64,000 bases of DNA from Amycolatopsis marina. GTDB taxonomy: Bacteria; Actinomycetota; Actinomycetes; Mycobacteriales; Pseudonocardiaceae. A program made the position numbers and the translations under genes. The notes beneath the pieces are model-generated. The model was not told the DNA's origin and did no database searches. It worked only from the letters and a program-made list of their open reading frames with translations. This document shows, in pieces, positions 61,622 to 64,000 of this stretch; within the stretch, counting starts at the first letter, position 1; every line of letters starts with the position of its first letter. The stretch covers positions 62,001 to 126,000 of the forward strand of contig NZ_FOKG01000007.1 in the NCBI RefSeq assembly GCF_900111885.1. The letters are read 5' to 3'.

Positions 61622-61845
61622 ACGCGATCGGGGGACCCTGCCACCTTCGCCCAATGCTCAGGAATGTGGTTGGTCACAGTGGGAAATCGTTCTCCCGCAA
61701 GGGTTTCCTGGTTCGACCTGCACGGCGCTCGGGCGACCTCGGCGGCTCTCGATGTTGGTCCGGATGACCTGAATCACGGCGACGATGTGGCGTCCGTCAC
61801 CATGCGCTTCCGTGTGCGCGCATGGCGGACCCTGGTGGTCGAAAC

Positions 61846-61859
61846 TAGAACACGTTATA
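61846..61859. promoter_or_regulatory. KstR-like operator
   Basis: TAGAACACGTTATA fits the published 14-bp KstR motif TNNAACNNGTTNTA exactly, and the flanks extend the symmetry (AGAAC ... GTTCT). It lies 47 bp before the LLM oxidoreductase start. Control by a KstR-type TetR repressor is inferred. Confidence 0.6.
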
Positions 61860-61906
61860 GTTCTGCGCGCCGGTGGTTCTCCGGGCGTCGACGGGAGTGG
61901 TAGGGC

Positions 61907-62776
61907 ATGAAGTTCACGTTGTCTGTCGCGATGAACCCGCTGGACCAGCTCACGGAGTTGGCCGCGACGGCCGAGGAATGCGGCTTCGCCTCGGTCGCGC
62001 TGCCGGATTCGCTGTTCTACAGCGAGACCGTGTCGGCCGACTACCCCTACACCCCGGACGGCGCTCGATTCTGGAACGAGGAGACGCCCTGGGCTGACCC
62101 GCTCGTGGCCACGGCGGCGATGGGGGCGGTGACGAGCGACATCCGGTTCTACACGTCGGTGCTCAAGCTCGGTTCGCGCAATCCGGTGCTGCTGGCGCGC
62201 CAGGTCGGCTCGGTGGCGGCGCTCACCGGTGATCGGTTCGGTCTGGGGCTCGGCGTCGGCTGGTCGCCGGAGGAGTTCGAGTGGTGCGGGGCGCCGTATG
62301 AGAACCGGGGCAAGCGGGTCGACGAGGCGATCGAGGTCCTGCGGCTCATCCTCGACGGCGGAATGGTCGAGTACCACGGAAAGTTCTTCGACTTCGACAA
62401 GCTGCGAATGAGTCCGGCGCCGCGGGCGCGCGTGCCGTTCTACGTGGGCGGACACACGGAGGTGGCGCTCCGGCGTGCCGCTCGCGTCGGCGACGGCTGG
62501 GCCTCGGCGATGATGAAGTTCGACGACCTGCGCTCGACGATCGAACGCCTGCGGACGCTGCGTGCCGAAGCGGGCACGGCAGCGGAACCGTTCGAGATTC
62601 AGGCCGTGTGCGTCGACCGGTTCGGACTCGACGGGTACCGCGAGCAGGCCGAGATCGGTGTGACGGACGTGATCACCATGCCCTGGGTCTTCGACGGGCT
62701 CGGATTCGACGCCGATCTTCAGTCTAAAAAGGACTCGATCAGGAAGTTCGCCGACGAGATCATCGCCAAGTTCTGA
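61907..62776 (+). CDS. LLM-class F420-dependent oxidoreductase
   Basis: Protein of 289 residues in the luciferase-like TIM-barrel family. FTLSVAMNPLDQLTELAATAEECGFASVALPDS begins the barrel. ARQVGSVAALTGDRFGLGLGVGWSPEEFEWCGAPYENRGKRVDEAIEVLRLI is the characteristic F420-binding part. Next comes MSPAPRARVPFYVGGHTEVALRRAARVGDGWASAMM. ATG at 61907. Such enzymes use F420H2 to reduce or oxidise C=C or alcohols, often in lipid and steroid breakdown. A KstR-like operator upstream and a co-directional NTF2-fold gene 12 bp downstream fit a place in steroid or terpene catabolism. Confidence 0.9.
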   Translation: MKFTLSVAMNPLDQLTELAATAEECGFASVALPDSLFYSETVSADYPYTPDGARFWNEETPWADPLVATAAMGAVTSDIRFYTSVLKLGSRNPVLLARQVGSVAALTGDRFGLGLGVGWSPEEFEWCGAPYENRGKRVDEAIEVLRLILDGGMVEYHGKFFDFDKLRMSPAPRARVPFYVGGHTEVALRRAARVGDGWASAMMKFDDLRSTIERLRTLRAEAGTAAEPFEIQAVCVDRFGLDGYREQAEIGVTDVITMPWVFDGLGFDADLQSKKDSIRKFADEIIAKF

Positions 62777-62788
62777 AGGGCTGGAGAA

Positions 62789-63232
62789 ATGACCATCACC
62801 GTCTGCTGGGACACGAATGTCGAGCAGCCACCGGCAAGGCAGGCCGCGATGCGTTCGATGGAGGCGGTGACGAGCGGGGCGAAGGAGGACTGGCTGGCAC
62901 TGTTCGCCCCGGACGGGGTGATCGAGGATCCGGTGGGCCCGTCCGGTTTCGACCCAGAGGGCAAGGGGCACCACGGCCATGCGGGGATCTCCGCGTTCTG
63001 GGACAAGGCGATCGCGCAGGTGCAGCGCTTCGAGTTCGTCATCCGGGACTCGCACGCGGCAGGCGACGAGGTGGCCAACGTCGGCACGATCACCACGTTC
63101 CTGCCGGGGAACTACCGGGTCGACACCGACGGCGTGTTCGTCTACCGGGTGGGGGAGTCCGGTCTGATCGCATCGATGCGTGCCTTCTGGGAGACCGAAC
63201 GGGCGCTGGCCACGGCCCGGCAGGTGGAGTGA
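62789..63232 (+). CDS. NTF2-like protein (ketosteroid isomerase-like)
   Basis: Protein of 147 residues. VEQPPARQAAMRSMEAVTSGAKEDWLALFAPDGVIEDPVGPSGFDPEGKGHHGHAGISAFWDKAI begins the cone fold and has the D-P-V-G-P segment frequent in steroid-related NTF2 proteins of actinobacteria. GTITTFLPGNYRVDTDGVFVYRVGESGLIASMRAFWETERAL ends it. It is co-transcribed with the LLM gene. It could be an isomerase or dehydratase of a steroid intermediate. A catalytic Asp is not definable from this sequence alone. Confidence 0.85.
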   Translation: MTITVCWDTNVEQPPARQAAMRSMEAVTSGAKEDWLALFAPDGVIEDPVGPSGFDPEGKGHHGHAGISAFWDKAIAQVQRFEFVIRDSHAAGDEVANVGTITTFLPGNYRVDTDGVFVYRVGESGLIASMRAFWETERALATARQVE

Positions 63233-63256
63233 GGGCTCGCCGCGGATCAGCCGAAC

Positions 63257-64000
63257 TCACGCCGAGGCCGGGGCCGCGTGGCGTGGCAGGCGTTGGGTGA
63301 GCACCAGGGGGCCGTCCCCGGTGATCGCGATCGTGTGCTCGGAGTGGGCGGTGCGCGAGCCGTCGGCCGAGCGGATGGTCCAGCCATCGGGGTCGTAGAC
63401 GATCCGGTCGGTGGTGCGGGCGAACCAGGGTTCGAGTGCCAGGGTCATGCCCGCTCTGAGCTTGAGGCCGCGCCCGGCCCGGCCCGTGTTGGGGACATGG
63501 GGATCCTCGTGCATCGTTCGTCCCAGCCCGTGGCCGCCGAACTCGGTGTTGACCGGATAGCCGTAGTCGGTGGCGACCGCCGCGATCGCCGCTGAGATGT
63601 CGCCCAGCCGGTTGTCCGGCCTCGCGGCCCCGATGCCGGCGGCGAGCGCTTCTTCGGTCGCGCGGAGGAGTCGCAGATCGTCCTCGGCCGGAGTGCCGAC
63701 GATGACGGTGCGGGCGGCGTCCGCGACCCAGCCGTCGATCCCCACCGCGAGGTCCATGGTGACGACGTCCCCGTCGCGCAGTGCGTAGTCGTGGGGCAGT
63801 CCGTGGAGCACCGCGTCGTTGACCGACAGGCAGGTGACGTTGCGGAACGGGCCGTTGCCGAAGGACGGGGCGTAGTCCCAGTAGCAGGATTGCGCGCCGC
63901 GTTGGCGGATCCGGCCGCGCACGTGGTGTTCCAGGTCGAGGAGGTTGACGCCCACGTCTGCGAGTTCGCTGAACTCGGACAGGATCTGGGCGACGAACTG
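63257..64000 (-). CDS. Methionine aminopeptidase, type I (5' end outside window)
   Basis: The 3' 248 codons are seen; the frame runs off the right edge without a start. Metal ligands are in TMDLAVGIDGWVADAARTVIV (two Asp), GHGLGRTMHEDPHVPN (His), TLALEPWF (Glu) and SEHTIAITGDGP (Glu region), the MetAP type I set. QFVAQILSEFSELADVGVNLLDLEHHVRG upstream at the edge supports continuation. It removes initiator methionine from new proteins. The gene converges with the NTF2-like gene. High-GC actinobacteria often have two or three map genes, so this may not be the only one. Confidence 0.93.
   Translation of the reverse strand, partial: QFVAQILSEFSELADVGVNLLDLEHHVRGRIRQRGAQSCYWDYAPSFGNGPFRNVTCLSVNDAVLHGLPHDYALRDGDVVTMDLAVGIDGWVADAARTVIVGTPAEDDLRLLRATEEALAAGIGAARPDNRLGDISAAIAAVATDYGYPVNTEFGGHGLGRTMHEDPHVPNTGRAGRGLKLRAGMTLALEPWFARTTDRIVYDPDGWTIRSADGSRTAHSEHTIAITGDGPLVLTQRLPRHAAPASA

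Noticed and set aside
61544..61680. c-di-AMP (ydaO-type) riboswitch before the NlpC/P60 gene
   Set aside because: Such switches often precede these genes in actinobacteria, but the conserved core segments could not be found here.

Overview
The window is high-GC actinobacterial chromosome. The right half keeps the gene content and relative orientation of the Mycobacterium tuberculosis Rv2464c-Rv2478c block: ssb-like, ettA, gdh, thioesterase, Rv2474c-like, alpha-glucosidase, glbO, HNH nuclease, DUF5130, pepN, Rv2466c-like, rpiB and nei. This backbone, together with F420-type enzymes and a desosamine-type antibiotic sugar cluster, suggests a member of the Pseudonocardiaceae (Amycolatopsis/Saccharopolyspora-like). 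The genus is an inference.

Region 1 (1 to about 26.2 kb) is the sugar and tailoring arm of a glycosylated natural-product cluster that continues off the left edge. No PKS or NRPS gene is visible. It encodes an AsnB-type amidotransferase (partial), four glycosyltransferases, a DHA2-type exporter and two distinguishable amino-sugar pathways. The first is a nearly complete desosamine set: DesI-like 4-aminotransferase, DesII-like radical-SAM deaminase, DesV-like 3-aminotransferase and DesVI-like N,N-dimethyltransferase. The second runs from UDP-glucose through UDP-glucuronate to a UDP-pentose and on to a deoxyamino sugar: UDP-glucose dehydrogenase, UDP-glucuronate decarboxylase, 2,3-dehydratase, C-methyltransferase, 3-ketoreductase, DegT aminotransferase, N-methyltransferase and an RmlC-like epimerase. 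That set predicts a C-methyl-branched, N-methylated 4-amino-2,4-dideoxypentose. Small accessory genes (DUF899, PPOX-fold protein, SnoaL-like protein, alpha/beta hydrolase) are interspersed.

Region 2 (26.3-34.0 kb) is mixed. It holds a PadR regulator with an overlapping hydrolase, a gene-poor stretch of about 750 bp, tRNA-Arg(TCT), a secreted I36-type inhibitor, a LacI regulator divergent from an MFS transporter, and a CopD/CtaG fusion protein.

Region 3 (34.0-60 kb) is the conserved backbone, with local insertions: an 819-residue helical-repeat/disordered protein, a DUF305 and LVIVD pair, an MscS channel, and a striking small gene (52163-52555, minus strand) encoding 16 tandem six-residue units of the form G-T-R-V-T-[RAC].

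Region 4 (60-64 kb) has a secreted NlpC/P60 hydrolase, an F420-dependent LLM oxidoreductase with an NTF2-like partner behind a KstR-like operator, and a partial methionine aminopeptidase.

A dispersed element of about 120 bp with terminal inverted repeats occurs twice (7968-8091 and 34463-34585), with compensating base changes between the arms. Two partial copies lie at 9384-9411 and 33978-34005. Several strong hairpins act as likely terminators between convergent genes.
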